DNA of 64,000 bases from assembly GCA_036925085.1 (NCBI GenBank), contig JAUPFP010000012.1, forward strand, positions 1,725,109 to 1,789,108. Direction: 5' to 3'. The notes under the pieces were generated by a model, which was not told the DNA's origin, searched no databases, and saw only the letters and a list, made by a program, of their open reading frames with translations. Positions 42,877-53,919 of the stretch are shown piece by piece. Position 1 is the first letter of the stretch; each line of letters starts with the position of its first letter. This DNA comes from Brachycybe producta (lineage: Eukaryota; Arthropoda; Diplopoda; Playtdesmida; Andrognathidae). The position numbers were made by a program, and so were the translations under genes.

Positions 42877-43326
42877 TGGTCTGCCCGGTCGCTTGCAGTA
42901 AGCGACTCCGTAAGGTGATGTCAAAAGACCACGGAGTTTTCCTCGCTGAAGTTGATAGATGAAAGATAGCGATGACGCGGGAAACACAGCAGAATACAGT
43001 CATTTTCCGTTACACACAATGCGAGATGGTGGGGCAGCAGAAGTTATATTCAAGAACATAACAGTCATAATATTATTTACCTAAATGCTATCCTAGTTGG
43101 CCAGCAGTTATGTAAATAACATTATACAAAAACAACAAAACAGCATATGCGACTTGCCACATGGGTTGGAGGCTGGCCTGATCTCCAACAGGTTTTTGAG
43201 CACCCCTTTTCACACCCTGTCCAACTACCAGACTTCCCCAAATAATGGCCCACCTGGCCATTATATACCCACAGGTGACTCCTCCTGGGCAGAGGCAACA
43301 CCATAGAAACCTGTCGTGAAGGCCTG

Positions 43327-43800
43327 TTGGACAAAACAAGGCATCTGCCTACCACAAGTAGCCTAGCAGACAGCCATAAAGAAATTCGTCTACTTTTTCA
43401 ATTTAAAGAATTAAGCAAACCAGGCTGTCACAAACCTCTCAACTTCACCATTCTGCCCGAGAATGGGTCAGTTGAGCTAGCCACGGTTGCTCCCATCCAC
43501 CTGCTTACTCAGTTCCAGATGGCATATCTGGGGGCGGAGAAAAGACGGAGCCCAGCCATGCCACTGCCCACCAACAAGCTCACCAAAGGCTCAGCTAGAT
43601 GTTATGCCATGCGAGACCAGATCAAAGGCCATCCACCTGAGTTTGTCCTCCTCAAGACATCAAAACTCTTCGATGGTCACCAGGGGAACCTGTTGGAAGC
43701 AGTCAATCCGATCTTCAGAAGTAATTTATCGGGCACAAGCCTGAAGGAATACGAACTACAACAGATCCTTGAAGCTGTGGAAGTCCTTTTTCAGGACTAG
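43327..43800 (+). CDS. Unrecognised open frame, probably TE-derived
   Basis: 157 codons ending VEVLFQD-TAG. It begins in a region resembling the hairpin repeat (LSKPGCHKPLNF), then NGSVELATVAPIHLLTQFQM, SARCYAMRDQIKGHPPEFVLL and LKEYELQQILEAVEVLF. The 3' end and following bases (ACTAGTAAGGAC...GTGACCTAGCC) resemble 23122-23190, next to the - strand gypsy, so the unit is repeated. Product unknown; not part of the dynein gene. Confidence 0.4.
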   Translation: MDKTRHLPTTSSLADSHKEIRLLFQFKELSKPGCHKPLNFTILPENGSVELATVAPIHLLTQFQMAYLGAEKRRSPAMPLPTNKLTKGSARCYAMRDQIKGHPPEFVLLKTSKLFDGHQGNLLEAVNPIFRSNLSGTSLKEYELQQILEAVEVLFQD

Positions 43801-43869
43801 TAAGGACGTTAGTAAGTCCTACTGGATAAGGTAAAATAAGTGACCTAGCCCAACACTTTTGATATGAGT

Positions 43870-45049
43870 GCAAGCTTATCTTACAACCATTTCAGTTTCA
43901 CTTGAATTAATTCGAAATTATTATTACTGTAACCTAAAATTGTGAATTAAACCTGTTACAATTAGTGCATACAGAAATCCGCATTTCATAATCCAGAATA
44001 TGTCCGAAATTTCCAATGATCTCATATACCTAGTCTGAGTTTGTTTACTGATAATTCGCATTATTTGCCTAAATTTGTTCTAAACAGGGCCGTAATTTCA
44101 GCTTTTTCCAGGGGGGGGGGCAAAACTTGACCGACTTGCTAATTTTTGTATATATGCAGGCTAGTGCTGCAAGACGTGTGCATATTGCCATTTGAAATAA
44201 ATTAGGTTTTGATGGATTTATTTAGATTTGCAAGAAATTTGAATTGCATCGTATCAGGGTGGCAGTGATTTAAATCACATTGATTTAAATCATGATTTAA
44301 ATCAAATGATTTTTTTTAGAAAAAATTTACATTTATTTCAACATTAAAATTACACAATAAAAATAAAACAGTTCCCAGCATTTTTCTCTATGTTTATAAA
44401 ATAAAGTCCAGTGGTAGTCCTTTCATTAATGCAGTATTTTTTCGGAAGATATACTTGAGGAAGTATCCCCCAATTGACTGGTGGAAATCAGGGACAAATA
44501 CTGTAGATATAAATAGTAATCTATTTAAGAACCTCAGAGGTAAAACGTTTTAAGTCACCAAACCTAAATTTTACAGTGGAGTAATTTGAAAGTTTTTCTC
44601 TTCATTGAAGGAATAAGACTTAACATCGTATACAACCATCTAGCAGTCGAAATGTAAAACTGTGGACTTACCACTGTTTACTGCTGATAGAACTTGACAA
44701 ATTGTTTAAAAAATGCAAATTTTAAAATAGCGAATTTAAAAAAGTGACTTACCACAGTTTACCTCTGAGATACTGATTTGCTTTGGGAACTGAAAACACA
44801 CTGCAAAGCTCGTGTTTACGTTCAGAATGTTAAATTAAAAGTGCTTGAAACTTATTATTTTCAAATTTGAATATTTATTAATATTTTTTTTCTTGTTTTG
44901 CAATTATTTTACTAACAACTTAACAATTAACAAAGTCATAGGTACGCCAGGGGTTTACGGTCCGCTGTCGTAACTCCATCGATCACCGATAGTCCTGCGT
45001 GTTCTCTTGGTGTTAGGCTTATTCGACTTTGAACTTTTTTCTTGCTACT
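43870..45049. other. Intronic stretch with decayed transposon ends
   Basis: At 44108-44118 a G10 tract. At 44266-44310 three copies of the palindrome GATTTAAATCA, a pattern I associate with termini of some hAT-type elements. The rest is AT-rich without coding signal. Confidence 0.4.
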
Positions 45050-45695
45050 CCACGGTTGTGCAATAGCACGATGCCATGAGTAGCATGCGGTTATCGAAGA
45101 CCCATAGACCGCATTATGCTGTATCGTTCAGTACAACATTTATTTAGGACTTAGTTTATTTTAGTCCTGCTACATCACAGCCGTGCAATAGCACGATGCC
45201 ATGAGTAGCATGCGGTTATCAAAGACCCAAAGACTGCATTATGCTGTATCGGTCAGTACAACATTTATTCAGGACTTAGTTTATTTTAGTCCTGCTACTT
45301 CACAGTCGTGCAATAGCACGATGCCAAGAGTAGCATGTGGTTATCGAAGACACAAAGACCGCATTATGCTTTATCTGTCAGTACAACATTTATTTAGGAA
45401 TTAAGTTTATTTCAGTCCTGCTACTTCACAGTCATGCAATAGCACAATGCCATGAGTAGCATGCGGTTATCGAAGACCCGCATTATGCTGTATCGGTCAG
45501 TACAACATTTATTGTGTGGACTTAGATTATTTTAGTCCTGCTACTTCACGGTCGTGCAATAGCACGATGCCATGAGTAGCATTCGGTTATCGAAGACCCG
45601 AATGCTGAAGACAAATGCTGTATCAGTCAGTACAACATTTATTGTGTGGACTTAGATTATTTTAGTCCTGCTACTTCATGGTCGTAGTAGCATGG
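45050..45695. repeat. Tandem array, 120-126 bp unit
   Basis: About 5.2 copies of a unit containing GCAATAGCACGATGCCATGA, GCGGTTATCGAAGACCC and GTACAACATTTATTTAGGAC. The CAATAGCA phase marks are at about 45061, 45186, 45311, 45437 and 45557. The last unit is partial. Non-coding. Confidence 0.85.
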
Positions 45696-45929
45696 CGGTT
45701 TACGAATATACCCAATATCTGCCACATATGATTTGTATCTTTCTTAGCGGCCTTTATATAAAACAGGCTCGAGCCACTTCACCACGACAAGGTGGAGATA
45801 CATCAAAGAGGAACAGGACATCACAGGAAAAAACATGCAAGCAGGCACACATGCAAACACACCCCCAACAAATACCCCCACTCATGCATCCAAGAACACT
45901 GATGCACAAACACAAGCACTCACGAAGAG

Positions 45930-46190
45930 CCCGAAGAGCCGTAATGTATCGTTTGTATGGAAAACCGCGAAAGTGACTATGACAAGCGTCAAAAGTTCTC
46001 TTCCGAGATCTCTTCGTTTTGAGGTACAAGAAAGATAAGGAAGCACGGCAGACACGAAAACACTGAAGCACATGCAGGTTTTTTACCCACTTCACGAAGA
46101 GTCCGAATCGGAATGTATGATTGGAATCCCGCAAAAGCGACTATGACGACCGTCAAAAGTTCGTTTCCGAGAACTCCTCGCATCGTGGGT
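45930..46190. repeat. Duplicated segment in the 3' tail of the recombinase gene
   Basis: Segments at about 45937-46030 and 46101-46190 share CGTCAAAAGTTC, TTCCGAGA and flanking text at recognisable identity. On the - strand both encode SRKRTFD-x-x-HS-x-F-x-G. A short duplication of the tail. Confidence 0.6.
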
Positions 46191-48037
46191 AGACGGACTG
46201 CTATCGTCATCGCTGTCTGGGTAGATGACGAAAGGCCTGAATGATCCCTCCCCTCTAGGATGTGTAACGCCTGACGACGTGCATGGTTGAGCATCTGCAT
46301 CAATCGTGTTTTGCGTGCTCTTCTCACGGGATGTGGAGATGAGTTCGCGAATAAGAGCAGAGTCTTGTGCGGTCTGCTCCACGTTCAGTTGGCGGTACGA
46401 ACGTTCTGCAGTGAGCTCTCGATGTTACAGAGCTCTGCAGATCTTCTCTCGTTTATTTTTCGACTTCCCCGCAATGGAAGTCTGGAGAGAGCACCGCGTA
46501 CGGGTGGCAGTGAACGGCACCCTATATTTTGCTGACATCTGCGAAAACTCTCGAGAAGGACTGTTCCACGCTGTGCCCACGGTATTGAGGAAGAAATTCT
46601 CCGTCTTCAGGACATCAACCATTGGTCTGAGGAGATGGTAATAGACCTCAAACATCGACGTCTGGTCTGATGTTAGGGAGATGCCCTGAGGACCCGTGGC
46701 AGACGTCTTATGGTCGCACACGAAGAACACATTGTCTCCTGACACTGCTTCCCTGCGATTCAGGTATTCGCATAGGCGAAGATTGATTATGGCCGATTGC
46801 CAAATTCCGTAAGATGCTATGACGAGCATTAAATAGCGTGTAACAACGCAATAATCGATAGCATTAAACCCGTTGTCAAGAAGGCGTGCAAGTGAGTCGT
46901 TTACGTCCTCCAGGAGTGCAGGGTCGCTTACTAACAATGTAGATGTGGCCACAGTTTCTTCGGTGAAGACATCTTTCACCACATCTTCGCTCTTTTTCGC
47001 ACGGCTTTTGCTTTCTGTTTCTTCTTGGCCCGTGCCATGAATCGCTTAATTCTACGACGTGTGCCAAGTCGTCGTACAAGCGGCGATCCTTGACCCTCAA
47101 ATCGGTTGCAGTCGTCAGGTAACGAAGGTAAATTAGTACGTTGCGGTAAAGACTTACAATGGTGCTTGCTTTCGTGCCAACACGTGTGAGCCGTAGTGCG
47201 TAATTGTGTACGTGGTGGGTGTGTATCATAAGGCTCGGCACTCATGTTTGGTGCTTGTCACCTGTTGAGATGTTAATTATACAACACCCTTGCAACCAGT
47301 CTTGCGTACGTGAGCCGATGCGCACGGGCTCGATATATCTTCTCTGTCTCCATGTGATTAATAAAATCCGTAAAGAAGGACAGTTTGTAGTGCATGGTTA
47401 AATTTTCCGCTTGCATCTTGGCAAGTAAGGATCCCACACGATAGTTCTTGCGAGGAAACACTACCGGCAAAGCACCATCGTCATCGTCTTCCATACCGAA
47501 TTCTGCTTCGTCAATGGGTTCTTCGTCAATGATGTCCGGGTTGTCACCCAACGTGCCCTGCTCCCACACAGACGGAAGGTTCTCGAAACATGAACCCACG
47601 TGATGTATGCATCTCATAAGTCCTTGGTGCACAATCGAGTTGTTAATAAGAGGCCCAAACCACTTTTTTACTAGTCCCCAATCTAGTAGTGGTGGACCGT
47701 TCTTAAATTTGTCTTGTGTTTCATTGTTAATATCTTGACACTCTTGTTCTGTCTTTTCTTTATGATGGTCATGTAAGTGCCTTATGAGACGGCCATGGGT
47801 AGGGACATGGCAGACCGGACAATTAAAGTTTCTGTGTCTCGTGGTTTTTTTCTTCTGTGCATCACAGGGCACGTTTGGCAACGCCTTTCCTTCGTCAATT
47901 TTTTCATGCACGTCGTCAGAAATATTGTTTTTGCCGTTTGCGTTTTCGCCGTTTGCATTAGTGTTTTTGCCATTTGCGTTAGTGTTTTCGTTATTATTTA
48001 AAGTCGCCTTCCTCGACTTGTTGTTGCGTCTACCCAT
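46092..48037 (-). pseudogene. Tyrosine recombinase gene (Crypton-like), decayed
   Basis: Read on the - strand. 48037-47273: asparagine-rich start (repeated NANGKN), a C2H2-like finger CPVCHVPTHGRLIRHLHDHH, then acidic regions. 47241-47050: ASTIVSLYRNVLIYLRYL, like a recombinase core-binding helix region. 46982-46425: LVIASYGIWQSAIINLRLCEY, FFVCDHKTSATGPQGISL (HxT motif), LLRPMVDVLKTENFFLNTVG, TATRTRCSLQT (second arginine). After one TAA (46422-46424) in the same frame: HRELTAERSYRQLN, with the likely catalytic tyrosine. The first catalytic arginine seems replaced (GIWQS). Frameshifts near 47260 and 47050-46980 plus the stop make it a pseudogene. The set finger + YR + no DDE domain fits Crypton-type elements or genes derived from them. 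Confidence 0.6.
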
Positions 48038-48413
48038 TTTACTTTACACTTCGTATTAGTGGGTCACTGAAACAACAAAAGCAACACACATTATAGAAGC
48101 GATTCGGTATGTTACGCAGTGACTGCTGAACGCCCAAATGAATCTATTATTATTCACAGACTGACGGCACAAAAAGCAAACGACCTTATATAGGAAAGGA
48201 AAGAATAAGGCCGCGGAAGAAAAAGATTGTATCCACAAATCTAGGGAAATGTCTCTCTGTGCGATGAAACAATAACATCTCAATGACAAACGAGAGATTT
48301 CCCAACAAGCCCACTCGCCGCATCAAGGCTGGATACACGAGTGGGTGGAAGGAAATAGAATGTAGGATGAGAGTCAGTGAGCCCAAAGTAGGCCCATAGA
48401 TCCTCAGATAACG

Positions 48414-49252
48414 GTACTGATCTTTCCTTTTTTCGCTTACACAGAAACATCGATTGGCCCCAACAATCGGTCCCATCGTAAGCTGCTCCGTTTCCATAAG
48501 TCACACTTTCGAAGAGCATGCATCGAAAGATGACATAAAAGCCCGAAAACTTATATGTTCACAATCGAAGAATCATACATGGAAACGGCGATTGGCCCCA
48601 ACAATCGGTCTCCATGTAACGAGTACTGATCTTTCCTCTTTGGCTTACACAGAAACATCGATTGGCCCCAAAAAAAATCGGTCCCGTTGTAAGCTGCTCT
48701 GTTTCCATAAGTCACACTTTGGAAGAGCATGCATTGAAAGATGACATAAAAGCCCGAAAACTTATATGTTCACAATCGAAGAATCATACATGGAAACGGC
48801 GATTGGCCCCAACAATCGGTCTCCATGTAACGAGTACTGATCTTTCCTCTTTGGCTTACACAGAAAATTTGATTGGCCCCATCGATCGGTCCCGTCGTAA
48901 GCTGCTCCGTTTCCATAAGTCACACTTTGGAAGAGCATGCATCGAAAGATGACATAAAAGCCCAAAAACTTATATGTTCACAATCGAAGAATCATACATG
49001 GAAACGGCAATTGGCCCCAACAATCGGTCTCCATGTAACGAGTACTGATCTTTCCTCTTTGGCTTACACAGAAACTTCGATTGGCCCCATTGATCGGTCC
49101 CGTCATAAGCTGCTCCGTTTCCATAAGTCACACTTTGGAAGAGCATGCATCGAAAGATGACATAAAAGCCCAAAAACTTATATGTTCACAATCGAAGAAT
49201 CATACATGGAAATGGCGATTGGCCCCAACAATCGGTCTCCATGTAACGAGTA
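48414..49252. repeat. Tandem array, 208-211 bp unit, four copies
   Basis: Unit marks TACTGATCTTTCC at about 48415, 48623, 48834 and 49042. Each unit carries two copies of CGATTGGCCCCAACAATCGG or close variants, itself a hairpin (CGATTG / CAATCG), plus GTTTCCATAAGTCACACTTT and GAAGAGCATGCATCGAAAGA. The array lies just upstream of the recombinase gene start. Unit length is not a multiple of three, so the open frames in it are not a protein. Confidence 0.85.
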
Positions 49253-49560
49253 TGTTTCAGTTATCCCTGATTGAATTTGCCGCTCATTTTGCAATAAGGC
49301 GGAAAATGTGCCCATAGGCATAGCATTGTTGCAAAGTTATCCCTGTTTCAATTGCCACTTTTAATGAAAAAAGGCGGAAAATGCGCTCATAGGCGGCAAA
49401 TATTTGCAACAATTTCATTTAGTTATTCCTGTTTGAATTGCCACCTATTTCGAAAAAAGGCAGAAAAAGCGCCCTTTAGTATCACATATTTGCAACATTT
49501 TCGTTCAGTTATCCCTGTTTAAATTGCCCGCTCCTTTTTAAAATAAAGGCGGCAAAGTAC
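49253..49560. repeat. Degenerate tandem array, about 85 bp unit
   Basis: Four units containing CAGTTATCCCTGTTT(G/C)AATTGCC, AAAAGGCGGAAAATG(C/T)GC and ATATTTGCAAC. Immediately follows the 209-bp array. Non-coding. Confidence 0.7.
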
Positions 49561-50603
49561 GATGGTGGCTCCTCTCGTGGTTTTGTGTGTAACTTCACGA
49601 GATAAGCTTGGCCAAAACTGGGTCTATGTTCCATGTTAAACGTAAAACCCCACACGGGACTAAGTCCATAGCCTTTAAGCCTAACATTTTTTGACAACGA
49701 AGTCTTTTCCGACTTGTGCCCCCAGAAATGGGTGAATGTAATATGATGAGAGTAACTCCATACCAAGATGGCAGCCTGGTCACAGTTGACCAAAGTTGGC
49801 CCTCATTTGACCATGGATGGTCAAAAGTGGTCCCGCCTTTCGTACAACTTTGACCGAAAGTGCGACGTAAACATGCGGCAGGAGTAACTTCCGAGGCAAT
49901 TATATTATTACTCATTTTTGCAAACATTATCATAAAAAAATTTAATATTTCATATAAATGAAAAAAAAAATCAAAAAAATCAGCCACCCTGCATCGTTCA
50001 AAATATGATAGCTGATTTACGATCTCTTTAACTTTTTATTTAATTCAATTTGTTATTCTAGTTTTTATTTAATTAAAATTTATTTGTCTATTTTTTTATT
50101 AATTTTTTCTTTTACTTTTTATTTAACTCAATTTGCTATTCTAGTTTTAATTCATTAACATTATTGTTCAATTTGTTACAAAACTAGAATATTAAGAAGC
50201 ATATAAATATATTTAATTTATATTTTTAACTGTACTGGTACAATGTTAAGCTATGAGAATCATAACACATGACGTGTATTGTACTGGAAGAGAGGGCCTT
50301 AACGGGGGTCTATTTGTTTTAGATTGAGGGTTAGAATATGACAATAGTGTGTTAAGTGTGTTATCTGATGTAACTCACAACATAAAATGAATTTATATCT
50401 ACTTTTCTTCTATAGGAGAAGAAAAATAGATTGAAATTCATTTTATTATTTATATTAAACGATTAAAAATAGTTCCAGTTAATTTAAAATTACGAAAATA
50501 AATAGGTAGCATCCTTGCAGAGTGTAGATTTATTTAGAAGTTAGTTGATTATTCTAGGTGGCCCCGTTCCCGAATTATATCGCCCAGAACGTTTCGTCGA
50601 AAA
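49561..50603. other. Intronic AT-rich stretch
   Basis: No exon or TE signal that I can support. A 42-base phrase (CTTTTTATTTAATTCAATTT...) is repeated at about 50031 and 50112. A 94-codon frame on the - strand (49793-49509) has no recognisable similarity. Confidence 0.4.
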
Positions 50604-50611
50604 TTAATCAT
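50604..50611. repeat. Target-site duplication of hAT copy 1 (left)
   Basis: TTAATCAT, repeated exactly at 52859-52866. Eight bases, as for hAT elements. Confidence 0.9.
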
Positions 50612-52858
50612 TAAGGCAACTCAAATATGCTTAAAAAACTTGACAAAATATGCTTTTCATGTATCAAAAATATGCTTTATATGCTTTAAAATCATCTTTT
50701 ACATTTACACATACAAACCCTTTTATTTTGAAAATGTTGCTTTATTTAAGAAAAACTACACATTGTCTCCATCATTGAATGCCAATCGTATGTGAATGTC
50801 CAAGTTTGTCTCTGTGAAGCTTGACCTTTCCGGTTTCAGAATTCTGTTTAAAACTGAAAAACTTCTTTCAACCTCTGCACTGCTACATGGAAATGTCAGA
50901 GCTTTCATAGCAAGAGCACTCAATGTAGGCATGTCTTTTGCTGCAAGCTTCCAAAATTGCAATGTGTCATTGCACATCTCCTTATCTGGATTCATGAAGA
51001 TTGCATTGCAACATGCAATTTCACCTTCTGCTATGTTTGCTTCTGAAAATATTCTCAGCTCTTGTGGTATTTCCCTCATACTGTTACTTCGATTGGGATC
51101 AAGTTTTTGTACCTCCCTCCAAAATCCTGTTGCTGGGTGCCGTCCCTGCATGTATGAAGTTAATTTCAAACTGGAAACTCCTGCCCTATCAAACAATTGC
51201 ACTATTGTTTGAAGAGTAATCCAAACATCACTGGCAACTGTTTTTCTGGCCTCCATTTTCTTCACAGCTTTGCATAGGTCAGTTGCAATTGGTGCCACTC
51301 TTAGAATCTCTTCATTAAGAAGTCTGTCATTTACTAGCTCCTTCAATTCACTAATGGCTGCACTGGTATCCTCTTCTTGAAAAATCCACACTTTCACTTC
51401 TTCAAAGTTATGCCAGTGGTATGCTACGGCATCAAGCCACGTGCCCCAACGTGTGATTACTGGAACAGGGGGGAGTTCAATCGTCTTCCCTGCCTCCCGC
51501 AGACAATCCTGCAATAACTGTCTCCTTGAGGGTGCCTTAATCAGTGCACTTTTAACACAAGCTACATATCTATCTAATGTCTTGTGCTGAGCCCGAACTT
51601 CTTCAGCTTGCAAATGAAGAATGTGAGCCCAACAAGTTGAGTGAATCATTCTAGGGCACACTGCTGCTAACCTGCGTGCTGCAGCCATCATGTAAGGTGC
51701 ATTATCGGTTATAAAACCAACAAATTTATTTCTTTTTACACCAATTTCTTCCAATGTTTGAAGTGTAAGCTCCACTATGATATCTGCATTGCACCTATCA
51801 ACAATTTTGGATGAAATTAAACGAGCCTTATCTTGTGATCCTGATGCATTTATTAAAATATTCACAATTTTTCTGTTTTTAATATCCTGAGATTCGTCAA
51901 TCTCCATAACCACGTCCCTGTCTTTACACAATTCCATAGTAGAGTCTTTATCTTTTTCCGAAAGTGAAGGAAGCAGTCTCCGAAAAGTATTTTCACTTGG
52001 CAGTTTTTCACCTTTTTCCATAACTACATATTGGCTCATCCATTTCCGTACATGCTCATTCCTGAAGATGTGCAAAGGAACCCCAGCATTGCAAAATGCA
52101 GAAACCATTCCTTCCCACTTAGTCACTTTAGTAAGAGGCAATAGGGCATTCCCTATGTTTGGCTGTTGAGATCTATTACCTTTGGCTCTGATATGTCCAG
52201 CAGTTAACACATGTTGCTTCACACTTGATTTTTTGACAAAATCAACATTTACTGAACAATAATTGCACCACAATCTGTTATTTTCAACAGAAAACCCATC
52301 ACTGGGGAACTCTACTTTGCGAGATGTTGCAGTAACTCCAATTTTTGGCATTTTTGTCAAGTGAAATACTTAGAAACTTGAATATATGATATACAGACTT
52401 ACTGATCAAGGCACACTGACCACATAAACATAAAAATGCCAATGAATTTAAAATATAAACTAATCCATCTGGGAAGGTACAAAACTAGTGAGGGTGTAAC
52501 CAAACAAGCCTAAGCTATCAAACAGGATGTAACAGACTACAGAACAAAAGAACCAAATTCCATAGGCATATCAAGTTGTGACCTACATTCAATTTGTCCA
52601 AAAATAAGTATAGATAAAAAGGAGATTTTTTATTTCAAGAGTTTGGTGGATAATATGCTTTTTATGCTGACATATTGAAAATATGCCAAAAAATGTTATT
52701 TACATTAAAATATGCTTTATATGCTTTATATGATTTTTAATTCATGCATAAATTATATTTTTTACATTCTAAAGTGTTCTTATATCACTTTACATGGCAA
52801 CCCATGATCATTTTCTACTTTATGCTTTATATGCTATATATGCTTTTGGGTTGCCTTA
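50612..52858 (-). mobile_element. hAT transposon, copy 1 (2247 bp)
   Basis: Terminal inverted repeats TAAGGCAACTCAAA (left) and TAAGGCAACCCAAA (right, inverted), flanked by TTAATCAT on both sides. One intact transposase gene on the - strand. Near both ends the phrase ATATGCTTTA is repeated (about four on the left, about eight on the right), probably transposase binding sites. By eye identical to 56426-58672. It lies in the last part of the 29.5-kb dynein intron, antisense to the gene. Confidence 0.95.
50756..52360 (-). CDS. hAT transposase, intact (534 aa)
   Basis: Start at 52360, stop at 50756. Zinc finger near the N-terminus: C32, C35, H50, H56 (LWCNYCSVN...VKQHVLTAGH), BED-like. Middle: VVMEIDESQDIKNRKIVNIL (likely first catalytic D) and FVGFITDNAPYMMAAARRL (second D, about residue 218), a DUF659-like order, then TRWGTWLDAVAYHW. 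C-terminus: FPCSSAEVERSFSVLNRIL, the hAT dimerisation motif with the catalytic E, then TETNLDIHIRLAFN. Somewhat short for the superfamily (often 600 or more) but with all key parts and no stop. The protein from copy 2 is identical. Probably a functional enzyme for cut-and-paste transposition. Confidence 0.95.
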   Translation of the reverse strand: MTKMPKIGVTATSRKVEFPSDGFSVENNRLWCNYCSVNVDFVKKSSVKQHVLTAGHIRAKGNRSQQPNIGNALLPLTKVTKWEGMVSAFCNAGVPLHIFRNEHVRKWMSQYVVMEKGEKLPSENTFRRLLPSLSEKDKDSTMELCKDRDVVMEIDESQDIKNRKIVNILINASGSQDKARLISSKIVDRCNADIIVELTLQTLEEIGVKRNKFVGFITDNAPYMMAAARRLAAVCPRMIHSTCWAHILHLQAEEVRAQHKTLDRYVACVKSALIKAPSRRQLLQDCLREAGKTIELPPVPVITRWGTWLDAVAYHWHNFEEVKVWIFQEEDTSAAISELKELVNDRLLNEEILRVAPIATDLCKAVKKMEARKTVASDVWITLQTIVQLFDRAGVSSLKLTSYMQGRHPATGFWREVQKLDPNRSNSMREIPQELRIFSEANIAEGEIACCNAIFMNPDKEMCNDTLQFWKLAAKDMPTLSALAMKALTFPCSSAEVERSFSVLNRILKPERSSFTETNLDIHIRLAFNDGDNV

Positions 52859-52866
52859 TTAATCAT

Positions 52867-53302
52867 AATTAATAAACTACTGCATAAATTGATTTGATTT
52901 TGTAGTATGTTCATCGGCGCATACCAACGTGCATAATGCAAGAAACCGCATTAAAATATCTGTATCCGTTCTGGAGAAATAACGCCCAGAAGCACACACA
53001 CACACACTCACACACACACACACAAAACGCGTTTTTGCACGATCCTATACTTGTGCTCTGCTTTGCAGAGCAACAAAGGTCCAAAAATGCACAAACTCTA
53101 GTTATAACATATGTATATACTGATTGAAATAACACAATTGTTTTTCAGGGGGGGCAAATGCCACCCTTGCACCCCCCAAATGACGCCCATGGTTCTAAAC
53201 CCCTTTTGATGTTATAAGCTTCTTCATAGGCTGTGGCAAGTACTGTATAATGACTTGTATACCTATTAACAAGTAATATTAACAAAACATTTTTTTATTT
53301 AG
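52867..53302. other. End of the 29.5-kb intron
   Basis: Contains a short CA microsatellite (about 52996-53026), a G-run with GCACCCCCCAAATGACGCCC (53147-53190) like the end of a decayed DNA transposon, and the acceptor ATTTTTTTATTTAG ending at 53302. Confidence 0.5.
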
Positions 53303-53376
53303 TGTGGACTTTTAGATGGAAGCATACGAATATACGATATTTCACAAGCTGGAGGAAAACTTATTGTTGACAGTAG
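53303..53376 (+). CDS. DNAI4: Dynein intermediate chain (WD40), exon d
   Basis: A 74-bp exon, phase 0 to 2, between TTTTTTATTTAG and GTAAGT. It reads CGLLDGSIRIYDISQAGG, then LIVDS with two bases left over. Family: VG-x-x-DG-x-x-AIY-(N/D)-(V/I/L)-R. It continues PNVLA of exon c (23685-23762). Confidence 0.85.
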
Positions 53377-53580
53377 GTAAGTGATAAAATAATTAGATGA
53401 GATTCTAATAGACAATAAAAATCAGCAAAAATGGTAGTTTTTATTCTTATTTATATTAATTTGTTTACTTAAAAGTTAATTGCCAGTTGGTTACCAGTCA
53501 TACATACTTCTATGAAAATTGCATGTGAATCATGTGCTTCAACATGTTATTTATCGTACCACAATAATTATTATTATTAT

Positions 53581-53919
53581 TACATATAATATCTCAGGTC
53601 TGTGTGTGTGTGTGTGTGTGGAGTAACAAAAACCATTGAAGCACGTCGGAATTTATATAAATTTGAATAAATGAACCGTTTTTTTTTTCTCAAGGTCAAC
53701 TATATGTTGAACTCTTCCTTTGGAAAGTGTAGAAGGGGGAAGAGAGAGAGAGAGAAAAGTGGGAGGGGTGAGGGGAAACGGTTGGAAAGTGTAGAAGGGG
53801 AGAGAGAGAGAGAAAAGTGGGAGGGGGTGAGGGGAAAAGGTTGGAAAGTTTAGAAGGGGGAGAGAGAGAAAAGTGGGAGGAATTTTGCTCCCGTCATTTA
53901 TGACGGGTTACCCCACTAG
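53581..53919 (+). mobile_element. Helitron-like element, copy B
   Basis: Starts near TACATATAATATCTCAGGTC with a (GT)n run. The middle has GGAAAGTGTAGAAGGGGGAGAGAGAG repeated three times. The end is the CCCGTCATTTATGACGGG hairpin, TTACCCCA and CTAG (53916-53919), then T. Copy C starts directly after it. Confidence 0.65.

Noticed and set aside
48414-49252. Regular repeats considered as a CRISPR array
   Set aside because: Units are 209 bp, contiguous, without unique spacers, in a eukaryotic genome with no cas genes.
48454-49317. Four similar 78-96-residue open frames beginning MAP(T/S/K)IGP
   Set aside because: They sit in a 208-211 bp tandem array; the unit is not a multiple of three, so each frame ends in the next unit. 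A repeat artefact.
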